Assembly: GCA_018417955.1 (NCBI GenBank)
Contig: JACTVC010000008.1
Location: 1 to 64,000, forward strand
DNA: 64,000 nucleotides
DNA from: Laccaria trichodermophora
Taxonomy: Eukaryota; Basidiomycota; Agaricomycetes; Agaricales; Hydnangiaceae
Direction: 5' to 3'
Position numbers and translations under genes: made by a program. The notes below the pieces were generated by a model. It searched no databases and had not been told where the DNA came from. It saw only the letters and a list, made by a program, of their open reading frames with translations. This document shows positions 24,099 through 35,160 of the stretch, in pieces (position 1 is the stretch's first letter; every line of letters starts with the position of its first letter).

Positions 24099-24161
24099 AT
24101 TGGGCCCATTGGGGTAGCCCTATGACTTATTGGGACAATTGTCAATTTCTATTGTTATGGT
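24099..24161 (-). repeat. Right 63-bp terminal inverted repeat of the 6.2-kb element
   Basis: Perfect inverted copy of 17964-18026. Confidence 0.85.
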
Positions 24162-26330
24162 TCCATAGCGTATCTACTGAATGCCCTGGATGGCGGCAAT
24201 CCTGTAATAAGGTCTAGGGATACGGTTTCGAAGGGCCGCGAGGGTACATGCGCGGGGCATAAGGCGCCCATCTTCTTAGTTCGATTGACCTTAGTCTTTT
24301 GGCATATGTCACAGGTTTCACAAAACTTCTCTGTAGTGCGGTTCATACCCTTCCAGAAGAATAGTTCACAAACATGTTCTAGCATCTTCACGTAACCTCC
24401 ATGAACTGCTTCGTGAGGTGCCTCATGTATCCATTCCAGCACGAATTGGACTTGAGAACGAGGGACGCATAATCTAGTCTCCCACCGTGCGTTGATGAAG
24501 TATAGCAATCCATTCGATCCTTTGTGGAAGTGTGAAGGGGTAATGGCCATTCTAGGATTTGGGATCTCATCCACGTAGTATTGCTTGAAGAAGGGATCCT
24601 CCTTATAGCCCTTCACAAAATTGCTTATGACCTCTATCCTCCCAGTCCTCATTTCCCCCTAGACAAGCATCCGTAGGGTAAGACCAGTCATCTGCTTCAG
24701 GGAATGATTTGGGTAGTTCTTGTATTTTCGACTCAGCTATGAATGTGTGTGTCTCTAGCATGTCTTCCCACCACCAGACAGCGAAGGCAGCTTTTTGAGC
24801 CAATGCTTTGCCAATCCTATCCTCCGCTTCCTGGGCTGTCTGCCATTTGTCATCATCCACGCTGATGGACAACAGATCATCTCTAATGGGAGAGCTGTGC
24901 GGCAGAATTTGTGGCAGCCTAGATAGAGGGTCGACATTGGAATGAATATGGCCAGGCCTATGTACAATTTTGAGCCCTGGGTATGCTGCGAACACTGCCC
25001 CCCACACTGCTAGCCTCCTGTTTGTGTTTTTGTAGACTCTTGCCAATTGTAAAGCAGTGCGGTCCGTGATCAGAATAACCTTCTCTCCTTCAATAAATGG
25101 CTGAAATTTTACTAAGGCTTCCTTCACTCCTAAGGCTTCCCTCTCAGTCGTACTATAGTTCCTTTCCACTGACTTCAATGATCGGCTCCAATACGCTATA
25201 ACCCTTTCGACATGCACTATAGTTTCATCCAAAGTGGCTCCCCATCCTTTGTTCGGATTACCCTCCTTAACCTCAGGAGCCAATGTGCAGAAGAGGCTAG
25301 GGATTGATGAGCCGGCCTCCCAGGCCTTTGTCAGTCGATCGTATACCGGCGAACCCTTCAGGTCACTGACGGCGATGGGCTGGACTTGCTGTAAGCAGGT
25401 GCCTAATGCCATGTCTGACGCATCTGTGTACAAGTGATACGGGGAGCCTTGAATAGGATGACCTAGCACGGGCGCTTTAGCCAGCGTCTCCTTCACTTGC
25501 TGGAAAGCCGTTTCGTGCTCTGCCTCCCAATGCCACTTTACTCCCTTCTTCAATAATGTGAATAAAGGTGCTGCAATAAATGAATAATAAGGTATATATT
25601 GAGAGAAGTACACCACCATGCCCAGAAACTTCTGCAAGTCAGCTACAGACGCAGGGCGCTCCAGGTCAAGAATGGCCTGAACCTTTTCCTGGTGGGTTGA
25701 CAGGCCAAGGCGAGAAACCTTTTGGCCAAGCAACAGGATAGACGAGTAGCCTATGAAACACTTTGTTGGCGATAGTGTTACTCCCACTTGGGCTATGGCT
25801 CCCAATACCAGATCGAGGTGTCTGAGATGTTCGTCCCAAGATTTTGAGAATACAACTATATTGTCAATATAAACCAAAGTGAACAGCCAAAAGTATGGCA
25901 TGAGGATTCCTTGCATTAACCGCTGGAATATTGAGGGCCCATTCCATAGACCAAAAGGCATCCTGCGGAATTGCCATAAACCCAGGTGTCATCTAAAGGC
26001 TGTTTTCTCCCTTTCCTCTTCCTCTATTTCCAGCTGTGTGAACCCAGCTAAGGCGTTGAATGAAGACAAGACTTGAGAATCCGATAAGGCTTGTATGATC
26101 TCTGATTGTCGGGGAATAGGAAACTCGTCCAGTATAGTGTTGGCATTAAGCTTCCGGTAATCCACGACTAGATGAGCCTTTCCGTTTCTGTATACTACTA
26201 CCACTGGGAAGCCCCAAGAGCTGACAGAGGGCTTGATGACCCCTGCTTCGAACCAAGCCTTAACTTGATGATCGATGACCTCACGCTTCACTGGAGATGC
26301 TGTGTACATGGGTAGGGACATGGGAGTGGT
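24162..26330 (-). pseudogene. Gypsy reverse transcriptase, RNase H and integrase N-terminal part
   Basis: From the right: RT palm (SSWGFPVVVVYRNGKAHLVV, DYRKLNANTILDEFPIPRQS), an in-frame TGA at 25989-25991, then MPFGLWNGPSIFQRLMQGIL. The catalytic box reads VYIDNIVVFS (25860-25872) where YIDD is expected, so one metal-binding Asp is lost. RNase H has YHLYTDASDMALGTCLQQ, TTEREALGVKEAL, VILITDRTALQLARV and the end IVHRPGHIHSNVDPLSRLP. A frame change near 24655 is followed by the integrase zinc region (HEAPHEAVHGG with CETCDICQ) and the first DDE Asp (VSLDLITGLPP). The enzyme is dead from the stop and the YIDN change. Confidence 0.9.
25860..25872 (-). other. Mutated reverse transcriptase active site (YIDN for YIDD)
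   Basis: The last codon of the box is AAT instead of GAT or GAC, a G-to-A transition on the coding strand. Confidence 0.85.
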
Positions 26331-26901
26331 TAGTGTTTGGAAGTCCGGTCTCGTGACTGGAAAAAGACCATAACCAGACTGGACCAAGACCGCAAAAGAC
26401 TGGACCTGCGATTTTTGAAATGTAAAGACCGCAAAAAAACCGGTTAACGTGAACCGGTTTTGACCGGTTTGGACCGGTCTTTTGTAGCCCCTTAAATACC
26501 CTTTAAAACGCACCCAAGAACGTACGATTTGGTAAAAAAACGAGAGAGATATGAATTAACATGTAAATTACTTTGGGGAATAATAGATGTACCAGACTTA
26601 TTTTATAGAAGCACCAATTCCTATCGGAATTTAACGTTCTTGGGCTCGTTTTGAAGCTATTAAAAATGTTAATAAATTTACCGATTAATAATTTTAAAAT
26701 ATTGGCCTAAAGACCGGTCATAAACCAGTTAAAACCGATGCAGACCGAAACTGGTCTATAGACCGCAAAAAACCGCGGTCTGTGGTCTTTTTGCGGTCTG
26801 GTCTGGTCTTTTGACTTCTGGGGAAAATGCAGACCGGTTACGGTTACGGTTAACGCCCCTGGGCATCAAAAAACCGGACCGAACCGGACTTTCAAACACT
26901 A
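26331..26901 (-). mobile_element. hAT-type MITE, copy 2
   Basis: The element runs TAGTGTTTGGAAGTCCGGTC to ggactttcaaacacta and is flanked by an exact 8-bp duplication, ggagtggt (26323-26330 and 26902-26909). It interrupts Gypsy pol between IPLHPGTTP and MSLPMYTASP. It is 571 bases with no ORF. Confidence 0.9.
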
Positions 26902-26909
26902 GGAGTGGT

Positions 26910-27983
26910 ACCTGGGTGCAGAGGAATAGATACCTTGGTGTTGACGTGGCCTAGTCTACCGTCTACGCCAAAGGCCTTCGCGTTCTTCTGCAAGACTTCT
27001 TCCAACCTGGGGAGTATGTCCACGGGAATGTCAGGTCCTAAATTTACTAAATCTGAAACTGGTCCAGAAATGGGATCCTCTGGCACAGCTGTAGTCTTGG
27101 GACCCCAGTTTTCTTCCTCTTCCAATTTGCTGTCAGACCCTTCAGGAGGAGGACCGTTCGCGTTAGCTAGGTCCTGTTCTTTCAAGGTACCTGTAATGAC
27201 AGCACGGATGGCCTCTGCTGACGCTACATATTTGTGTAGGGAGTCCTCATCCGGGTTATCCAAGTAGGATGATGGATCAGCTAGTCATCCTACTATGTCG
27301 CCTTCCCTTATGTATAAGGGTCTTGTCCCAGGATTGGTGATTGGTAATAGAGGATTATCTGAAGTGATCCAAGTGAAAGGAGCCGCCAGAATGTCCGTAG
27401 AGTCTGTTCCAACTATCACTCGTTCCACTAGCCAATCCTTCCTTTCTTTGATTGCACCTGCTACCTTAACCATTTTCACCTTTCCTGCTTCAATTCGAAC
27501 ATCTTCAGTCGCGTAGACTGGCTGTAAGTCTTTCAGCATATTCTTTAAATCCCTTGCCCTACTCCTCCTAGCGGCTCGTGCACGAACAAAGGATTTGCTC
27601 AAGTAAGCTTGACGTATCTCAAATCCCAAGTCGACATTATGAGCTGAGGAAGTGGGGATGACTCTCGAACTCTCGCCTACTGTAACTTTGCAGTGTCCAG
27701 TAGCGTACCGTTTCACGTGTAGTTCGTAAGCCATTTGGAAATCTTCACCCAGCAGTAATGGAACTTTCATCCCTTGAACCACGTATGCCTCTGGCTCAAA
27801 GCAAATCCACGCGCCATCTACAGCTTGAGTGTACAAACGTGTCTTAATGTATCCTAAGACTTTAGCGTGCCTGTGAGATGGTAAAGCTTCATTCGCATAC
27901 CCTCCTTCGGCTTCATTAGGGTGCCCATTTGTTTCCAGAACTCTTCTGACATGAGCATGATGTCTGCTCCTGAGTCCAATCAA
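26910..27983 (-). pseudogene. Gypsy protease and linker upstream of the reverse transcriptase
   Basis: The aspartic protease signature LDSGADIMLMSEEFW is read at 27979-27935 directly after an in-frame TGA (27980-27982). The rest of the protease (KVLGYIKTRLYTQAVDGAW, VPLLLGEDFQMAYELHVKRY) is in a different frame from 27880, so a frameshift lies within it. An ORF break at about 27270 separates it from SGPVSDLVNLGPDIPVDILP, which leads to the MITE site. Retrotransposon proteases work as homodimers; this copy is inactive. Confidence 0.8.
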
Positions 27984-30972
27984 GCTTTGACTTCACCTCG
28001 ACCTATTGATTGTATATAGGCTTTAATGTGGAGAGCCTGGGTTCCCAGTGAACCTAGGCCTTCGGGCTTAGTCTCCTTTTTTGCAGCCATAACGATTTCC
28101 GGTTCCATAGGAGATTCCTCCCACTGCACGCTCTGGTTAGATGGGGAATTAGAAGGAGCCTTGTTGCAAGGGGGAGCATCTGGATCCTCTATTTCTTCTA
28201 TAGTCACCTTCCGTTGCTCGGATCTCATGGCTGATGAGCTGGGCAGAGAGGATGTGGAAGGCAATGAAGAGGCAGAAGAAGATGAGTAACCATCATCCTT
28301 ACTCGACTGGGAACTCGTATCGCTCGTCTCGGGCTCTGGATAGCCCTCGATGTCTTCCTCATCTGAGAATAAGTCCTCATCCATTAACCGAGTCTTAGAA
28401 CTAACGGAGGAGCTTGGTGATGCTGCTATCTTAGTTGGCCTAGTCGACTTTAGTTTGCGTCGGGTTGCTCGATTCTCTGATTGAGGAAGCTCTAATTTTT
28501 GTTTGCCTTTGTGCTTCGCCTGCATGTCGAACTCTTCTCGCCTCTGCTCGTTGTGATTTCTCCTGTCCTTGCTTTCAGTGATGTCCAATGGTCCAGACTC
28601 AGAGTCAGGTGGAATATAATTGAAAGTAGATGTCATTGCAGCTGCAACATTGTTGTAGTATTCTAAGTCTAAATCCCATAACTCGTCCTGGTCTATTACC
28701 ACGTTTGCTGCATGCACGGATCTTGCAAAGAATTGAGAGTTATGAGGACAGTCTCAGAAATAGTGTTTAGGGCTGAGGCAGATGAAACAAGGTCCTGGTG
28801 GAGGGGATTTACTGACCACCGAGTCATCTCGACAGTAACTATATCCTGCGATGGTCTTGCCTTTTGGCCAATCCATACGCTTCTTTGGGGCTTGTCTGGT
28901 CACTGCATGCACCTCCTTGGATGTCTCAGGCTCCAGTTCTTCGGTACTCTTTCCAACTTCTCTGGAGGTAAGGGCTTCTGCAGTATGGGCCGACTTATAC
29001 TTCTCAATCTTTAGTCCATTATAGTATTGTGCAATTAAGTTGGCTTCCATGGCTTTTGCAAGCTTTGTTAAGTGTACTATGTTCGGACATGTAGTGGTGT
29101 TGAGGATGGAACTCCATAAGATCGGTTGACGGTTCATGAGCCTGTGGGTAACTGTAGGACCATCTACTTCTTCTGGATGAAGAACCATATTTAGACGAAT
29201 TCAACGATTAAAATATTCCTCAGGGGTCTCATGATTGAATTGGCTGCCTCTATGAAAACGCATCACGTTGAACTCAATTCCCCTATCGTTCAGCCATTCA
29301 TCATTCATAAAGTGATCTCGCATTCCTAACACTAGACATTCCCAATCTTGTGAAAAGTAGGCTTGATCTGTGCAGGGCAGAGTCATCCACCAGCCTTTCG
29401 CTGCACCAGTCCATCGAATGGGAGCAATCTGTCCTATCTCCTTGAAGATTCTCTTCAATAGTCAAGCAAGTAAGGCCATCTCCATCATATAGTCGATCAT
29501 TGTGGTTGGATTCCCGTCCCACTGGGGTATCGTTCCGATACTGATTTTATTATTCAACTGCCATTCGCCCTTATTCTTATCTTCTTCAGGATCAATACTG
29601 AATCCTGGCCCACCTCCTGGAGGGTCACCCCCTGGTGATTCTCGGTTTCAACCCGCATGGGAAGATTCACCGTTTGATCAATGGGAAGGGTTTCTAGGCC
29701 ATGGAGATCCTCCTCCACCATGAGGGCTATCTCCGTCTGTGGATCACCTCCATTTGGCAGGCCTCTACCCCCTCTATGATTATAGTTCATATAATCCATC
29801 TCAGCTCGAGGATCTCCTTGAGTGCTTTGCTGTTCATCTTGATTACTAGTGAATCGAGTGCTTTTGTTCAAGTTCCCAGCACCTGATCGAGAGTTCTGAG
29901 AGCGACCAGAATGAACTGTAATCCAAGGATTATGGGGATCATCATCTTCAGGTCTTTTACTGGCAGCATTCGTTGATACGTTGGAATTCAAGTTGGGAAA
30001 GTGACTGAGAGGGTGATTGTGATTTAAGGCTAGTGATATGGAAGTAGGAGGGGGTAAACGCCTTCGGTCTACAGACGCTACGCTTCCGAAGACAGAAGGC
30101 TGGTTCTGATCCGAGTTCTTATGATCTTTTGACACGGAACCCTGGGCTTGACCCCAAGTTCGAGAAGAATCGGATCGGTCATCCTGCAACTGAGGATAAT
30201 ATGCGGGCCTTCTTTGGTACAGATGATTGTCAACCATTCGTTTGGACTGGACCCATTCTGCTACTAGCCTGTCCTTGTGTTCCCGTAAGTGCTCGGGTAA
30301 CCCTACTTGGTAATCATCTCTCATTATGTGCCTTGCTACTTCTAGTCACGGAGGTAGGAGACCATAATTCGAATGTATATCAGATAGGGTAGAATGATAA
30401 GAATGATTGGTGAACGCGTTATGAAATTGGCCAAACGTAGTCTTCAGGGAATTGAAGGATTGTCGAATATGATTTATTGCGCCCTTGGATCAAGTTTGTA
30501 AGGTGTAGAATGATAGCTGAATGTGATCTGCGTCATTTCCCATGGCCAATTGCTTGAGAATGACGAAACCCTTGTCGATGGAAAAGGAACGATGGGGTGA
30601 GCAGGCTAATAACTGATCTATAGTTGTGATGATTTGTGAGATGCCCAGGGTGACCTCATAGGTGTGAATTAGGAACGTGTAGCAAAGGGAGAAATACGAA
30701 CTCCCATTACTCGCTTTCAGTTCCACATGCTCTGAGACTAGGTTGACTGCACACAGCATCTGCGTATAATCCTCGAGGGATTCCCATTCTAGATTCTGAT
30801 GCAGAGCCATCCATCATATAAGATGTCTCAGAAGGGCATGCTTTGAGACAAAGTAAGCCCCGGGAGGGCTCCCTCCTCTGCTCCGAATTTCTCAAGAGGG
30901 TCAGCATCTTCATCAGGGTTCCAAGGGTGATGGCAGTGTGTGAGTGATTCCAATAATGTGAGTGGTAGCTAC
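27984..30972 (-). pseudogene. Gypsy gag: capsid and zinc knuckle, broken
   Basis: The 30810-30490 part (NLEWESLEDYTQMLCAVNLV) and the 30324-29554 part precede the capsid-like core at 29458-29201 (APIRWTGAAKGWWMTLPCTD, FNHETPEEYFNR). The zinc knuckle is near 28790-28740 (CFICLSPKHYF, TGA, DCPHN), with CCHC spacing C-x2-C-x4-H-x4-C interrupted by a stop at 28754-28756. A Ser/Glu-rich tail runs to the protease (28717-27984). Stops or frame changes also occur near 30820, 30480, 29540, 29460 and 29195. Confidence 0.75.
30965..30972. repeat. Target-site duplication of foldback 2, left copy (gtagctac)
   Basis: Matches gtagatac at 37198-37205 with one mismatch. Confidence 0.65.
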
Positions 30973-31099
30973 CACTTTTATGATAAAATACAGTCAAGTG
31001 CCTGCACAACTTTTTGGTAAATGGCACTGTGGTCTTATGAAATGAGAAACATGAGGGAAATCTAATGAAACATGTTTCATTTTTGGCCCAGACCATTTC

Positions 31100-31840
31100 A
31101 TATATATCTCATTGTTTCCCTAGCAATATTTCTTTGCCATTTCTTTCCCATTTCATTGGCTGACTGGCTATATTTCTTTTCCATTTCATTGGTTGCCTGA
31201 CCATATTTTTTTTCTATTTCATTGTTTTCCTAGCAATATTTCTTCGCAATTTCTTTCCCATTTCATTGGCTGCCTAGCCATATTTCTTTCCCATTTCATT
31301 CATATTTCTTTTCCATTTCATTGTTTCCTTAGCAATATTTCTTTGCCATTTCATTCCTATTTCATTGGCTGCCTAGCCATATTTCTTTCCCATTCCATTC
31401 ATATTTCATTGCCATTTCATTGTTTCCCTAGCAATATTTCTTCTCCATTTCATTGTTTCCCTAGTAATATTTCTTTGCCATTTCTTTCCCATTTCATTGG
31501 CTGCCTAGCCATATTTCTTTCCCATTTCTTTTCCATTTCATTTTTTCCCTAGCAATATTTCTTCGCAATTTCTTTCCCATTTCATTGGCTGCCTAGCCAT
31601 ATTTCCTTCCCATTTCATTCATATTTCTTTTCCATTTCATTGTTTCCCTAGCAATATTTCTTCGCCATTTCATTCCTATTTCATTGGCTGCCTAGCCATA
31701 TTTCTTTCCCATTTCATTCACATTTCTTTTCCATTTCATTGTTTCCCTAGTAATATTTCTTTGCCATTTCTTTGGCTGCCTAGCCATATTTCTTCCTCAT
31801 TTCATTGGCTGCCTGGCTATATTTCTTTCCTATCTTGTCA
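31100..31840. repeat. 33-bp tandem repeat of foldback 2 (mirrored at 36340-37070)
   Basis: Two alternating 33-base units: atttctttcccatttcattg with gctgcctagccat, and atttctttgccatttcattg with tttccctagcaat. The translated SHFIGCLAIFLSHF frames are artefacts. Confidence 0.85.
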
Positions 31841-32339
31841 GGGTCCATCCAATGGGTCATCAGGAGGGTGGTCACATGACCAATTTCCTAAAATAGTCAA
31901 AATACAAAATTAATAGCCCTGAATTGTAGCTTTCAGAATCTGTTTGAATTATGTTCTAAAGTGCTCTCATTGTGGAGATATGAGGCAAATGAATTTTCAC
32001 AGTGCCGGCTTTTTTCAACCTTTTTGTCTTTTTCTCCAGGAAAACAACACCAAACAATATAATTTTAACATATTTAGAAAGCTAAGAAAAGGGGCTACAA
32101 TTATCATATCATAGAAAATTTGACTCAAAAAGGAAGGTGCATAGCCTAAAAGGGACATGCACACTAGTAGACTACAAAAGGCAGACATAGACTAGAAATT
32201 TTACCAATAGGTTTACCAATAGATTACAAAAGTCAGACATAGAATACAAAAATGAGTAATGCACTACAAAAGACTACAAACAGCTGGACATAGACTACAA
32301 AGTTTACTAATGGGCTATGACAAACTTCAAGAGTTGGAC

Positions 32340-32702
32340 ATACACTACAAAATCCGCTTTTCTCATTACAAAAGTTGTAGTGTCTGCTTTTTTCATTACA
32401 GCAGTTTGTAGTGTCCGCTTTTTTTATTACAACAGTTTGTAGTGTCCGCTTTTTTCATTACAACAGTTTGTAATGTCCGCTTTTTTCATTACAACAGTTT
32501 GTAGTGTCCACTTTTTTCATTACAACAGTTTGCAGTGTCCGCTTTTTCATTACAACAGTTTGTAGTGTCCACTTTTTTCATTACAACAGTTTGCAGTGTC
32601 CGCTTTTTTCATTACAACAGTTTGTAGCATCCAATTTTTTTATTGCAACATTTTGTAGTGTCTGCTTTTTTCATTACAACAGTTTGTAGTGTCTGCTTTT
32701 TT
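32340..32702. repeat. 31-bp module array in the left arm of foldback 2 (mirrored at 35160-35820)
   Basis: Units acaacagtttgtagtgtccg, then cttttttcatt, 31 bases each, about 11 copies. This is the same module as in foldback 1, with cag for aag and tcc for tgc. The right arm has about 21 units, so the two arms differ in copy number. Confidence 0.85.
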
Positions 32703-34451
32703 CAGTACTTTACCATCCCCCACATAATCCACATGGATTCCACTGGATTCCAGTGGACTTCACTACATACTGGCAATATCCACAAATCTGGACTCCACTG
32801 GACTCCACTGGACTGCTAGCACAAAACTGGACTCCACTGGACTCCCAGCACAAATCTGGACTCCACCGGACTCCACTGGATTGCAAGCACAAAACTGGAC
32901 TGGACTGGACTGCAAATCACAAATCTGGACTCCACTGGACTCCACTGGACTGCAAGCACAAAACTGGACTGGACTGGACTGCAAATCACAAAACTGGACT
33001 GGACTGGACTCCACTGGACTCTCCCAACACAAAACTGGACTGGACTGGACTGCCACAGACCTAAGTTAATCCAGAATTCCTGAACTTAGACTTGAAAACA
33101 AAAAATAAAATTGAAGTATATTTATTAATTAAATTTACATAGATTCTATGTTACAGAGGGGGGAGGGAGGGGGAAGGGAAAGGGAAAGGGAGGGGAAAGG
33201 GAAAGGGAGGGGGAAGAGAGGAATGAATAGAGGGGGGAGGGAGCAAGGAAGGGGGAAGGAAAGGGAGGGGGGGAGAGAGGAGCAAGGAAAGGGGGAGGGG
33301 GGAAAGGGGGAGAGAGTGAAGGGGGGAGAGAGTGAAGGGGGGAGGGAGTGGAGGGGAGTGGGAGTGGTGAAGAGAGGAGGTAGTGATGGGGGGAGAGAGT
33401 GGAGGGGAAGGGTGATGCTGCTGGGCCCTCATCGCCGTTCAGCGCTGGCGGGCGCTCGTCGTTTTTCGGGTGTGGTGGGGCGGTGTTTTCATCAGCGCTC
33501 GTTCGTCATTGTCGTCGCGTGTCGTTGTCGTTGTGTGTCGTCGTTGTGTGTCGTCGTCCCGGTGTGTAGTCGTCATCGTCGTTGTGTGTCATCGTCCTCG
33601 CATGTTGTCGTCCTCGCGTGTTGTCGTCCTTGCGTGTTGTCGTCCTCGCGTGTCGTCGTCGTTGTCGTCGTGTGTCATCGTCCTCACGTGTTGTCGTCGT
33701 CCTCATGTGTTGTCGTCTTCATGTGTTGTCGTTCTTGTGTGTCGTTGGCCTCCTTGTGTGTTCTTTTCATTGTTGCATGCCGCTGGCACCTGTCATGGTG
33801 AGAACGAGGCATTGGGGTGGTGGGGCAGACATACCCTTGGCCCATGATGTTGACACGTCATGGGCGCTGTCCCTCGTTCTTGGCCTGTCCTTCCACGTTG
33901 GCATGGGCATGGGCGTCGTTGGCGTGGGCATGGGCGGCGTTGGCATGGGCGGCATTGATGTGGGCAGCGTTGATGTGGGCGGCGTTGGCGTGGGCAGTGG
34001 TGGAGGTGGTGGTGGTGGAAGGGAATGGGATGGTCACACTTCCATGACCATGCCACAAACAGGAGACATGATGATATGGCACACCCTCAAGTAAGTCACG
34101 TGACCTCACCCCGCAGACTGAACAAAATCATAAATCCTTATTGCAGCTATCACTGACCCACACTATATGTAAATTATAACCTTTCCATTCATTGATCATT
34201 AAAATGTAAGTTTATTGTATAGTCTATTTTTGCTTTTTTAGTAGTATTCATATATAATAATAATATACTGGAATGACTGGAATCCACTGGACTCTGACTG
34301 GACTCATAGTCCACTGGACTGGGACTGGACTCAGGAAAGTGGCTGGCAGTCCAGTGGGAGTCCAGTGGACTGGGCATTCTGCCAGCCAATCTGGCCTGGT
34401 AAGAGGGCCACTGGAATCCATATGGATTACGTGGGGGAGGGTAAAGACCTC
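32703..34451. mobile_element. Element A: 1.75-kb terminal-inverted-repeat element related to B and C
   Basis: Ends are CAGTACTTTACCATCCCCCA and, inverted, GAGGTCTTTACCCTCCCCCA. An exact 8-bp duplication, gctttttt, flanks it (32695-32702 and 34452-34459). Subterminal sites TCCACTGGA/TCCAGTGGA repeat near both ends (32740-33010 and 34275-34375). The inside is a purine-rich plus strand (33145-33415), then a gtcgtcgtc-rich part and a ggcgttggcatgggc part. It has no credible gene; the valine- and serine-rich frames come from the simple repeat. It is non-autonomous and could be mobilised by a B-type transposase. Confidence 0.85.
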
Positions 34452-34459
34452 GCTTTTTT

Positions 34460-35160
34460 AGACTACAACAGTTTCTAGTGTCCATTTTTTTAGACTATAA
34501 CAGTTTGTAGTCTTCGCTTTTTCAGACTACAACAGTGGGTAGAATCCACTTTTTTGGACTACAACAGTTTACAATATCCACTCTTTAAGACTACTAAGTT
34601 TGTAGTCTGCTTTTCTGACATTTAGTTTGTAGTAGGTATGGGTTTATGACATGTGAGATGAATTGACTCTGCCAGTCATGCCCAACTTGTTGTCTTTCAC
34701 ATCAGTGGAGCCTGTCTCTCTTTTCAGCTGACCAGCCACTATCCCATCTCTCTGGACTCAGTCAAACATCTACTGATATCAGTAGCTACTGTCCTATAAT
34801 GAGTGTCTCTCATTGGTCTTTTCTGTCAAGTCAAATTATGATAAGGTTTCACTGTTCAACCATTCATCCTAGCCAATCTTCACTGAAAGCCATTCAAGAG
34901 TACTAGGAGTGAATGATGAAAGGTTGTCTATTCCTATTATGTTCTTAGTCTACTCAGCTGAATACAAGCTGGAATCTGGTGAATCTTTTCCAGGTTGACC
35001 ATGAGTAGAGCTGTTGTTCTTGAAAACACAGTGCAGGCTCCACTGGTATGAAAGCCAACAGTTGGGCATGACTGGCAAAAGTCAACTCATCTCACATGTC
35101 ATAAACCCATACCTACAAACTGAATTAGAAAAGCAGACTACAAACTTCATAGTCTTAAAA
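34460..35160. other. Centre of foldback 2
   Basis: Degenerate 31-bp modules (34460-34625) lead into ggtatgggtttatgacatgt (34636), which is mirrored near 35096. The spacer between holds no gene. Confidence 0.6.

Larger units (their letters stand above)
17964..24161. mobile_element. 6.2-kb non-autonomous element with 63-bp perfect terminal inverted repeats
   Basis: Positions 17964-18026 and 24099-24161 are exact inverted copies (starting ACCATAACAATAGAAATTGA and ending gggcccaat). The element splits the Gypsy integrase. The target duplication is unclear: in the Gypsy orientation the flanks are GCTATGGA and ACTATAGC, five of eight matching, with two of the differences being transitions. No protein is recognisable. 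The inside is made of a 60-bp repeat array (18230-21150), a nested inverted duplication (21149-22497), a GGTCCAYGGGTGTAAC minisatellite (22500-23720) and a gggcccaa-rich end. It holds one copy of the hAT-type MITE. Confidence 0.75.

Noticed and set aside
31193..31552. Hydrophobic membrane-protein-like frame SHFIGCLAIFLSHF
   Set aside because: A 33-bp repeat translation, present again in mirror image at 36617-36976.
33148..34094. Val/Cys/Ser-rich long open frames in element A
   Set aside because: Translations of gtcgtcgtc and ggcgttggc repeats, open in many frames at once.
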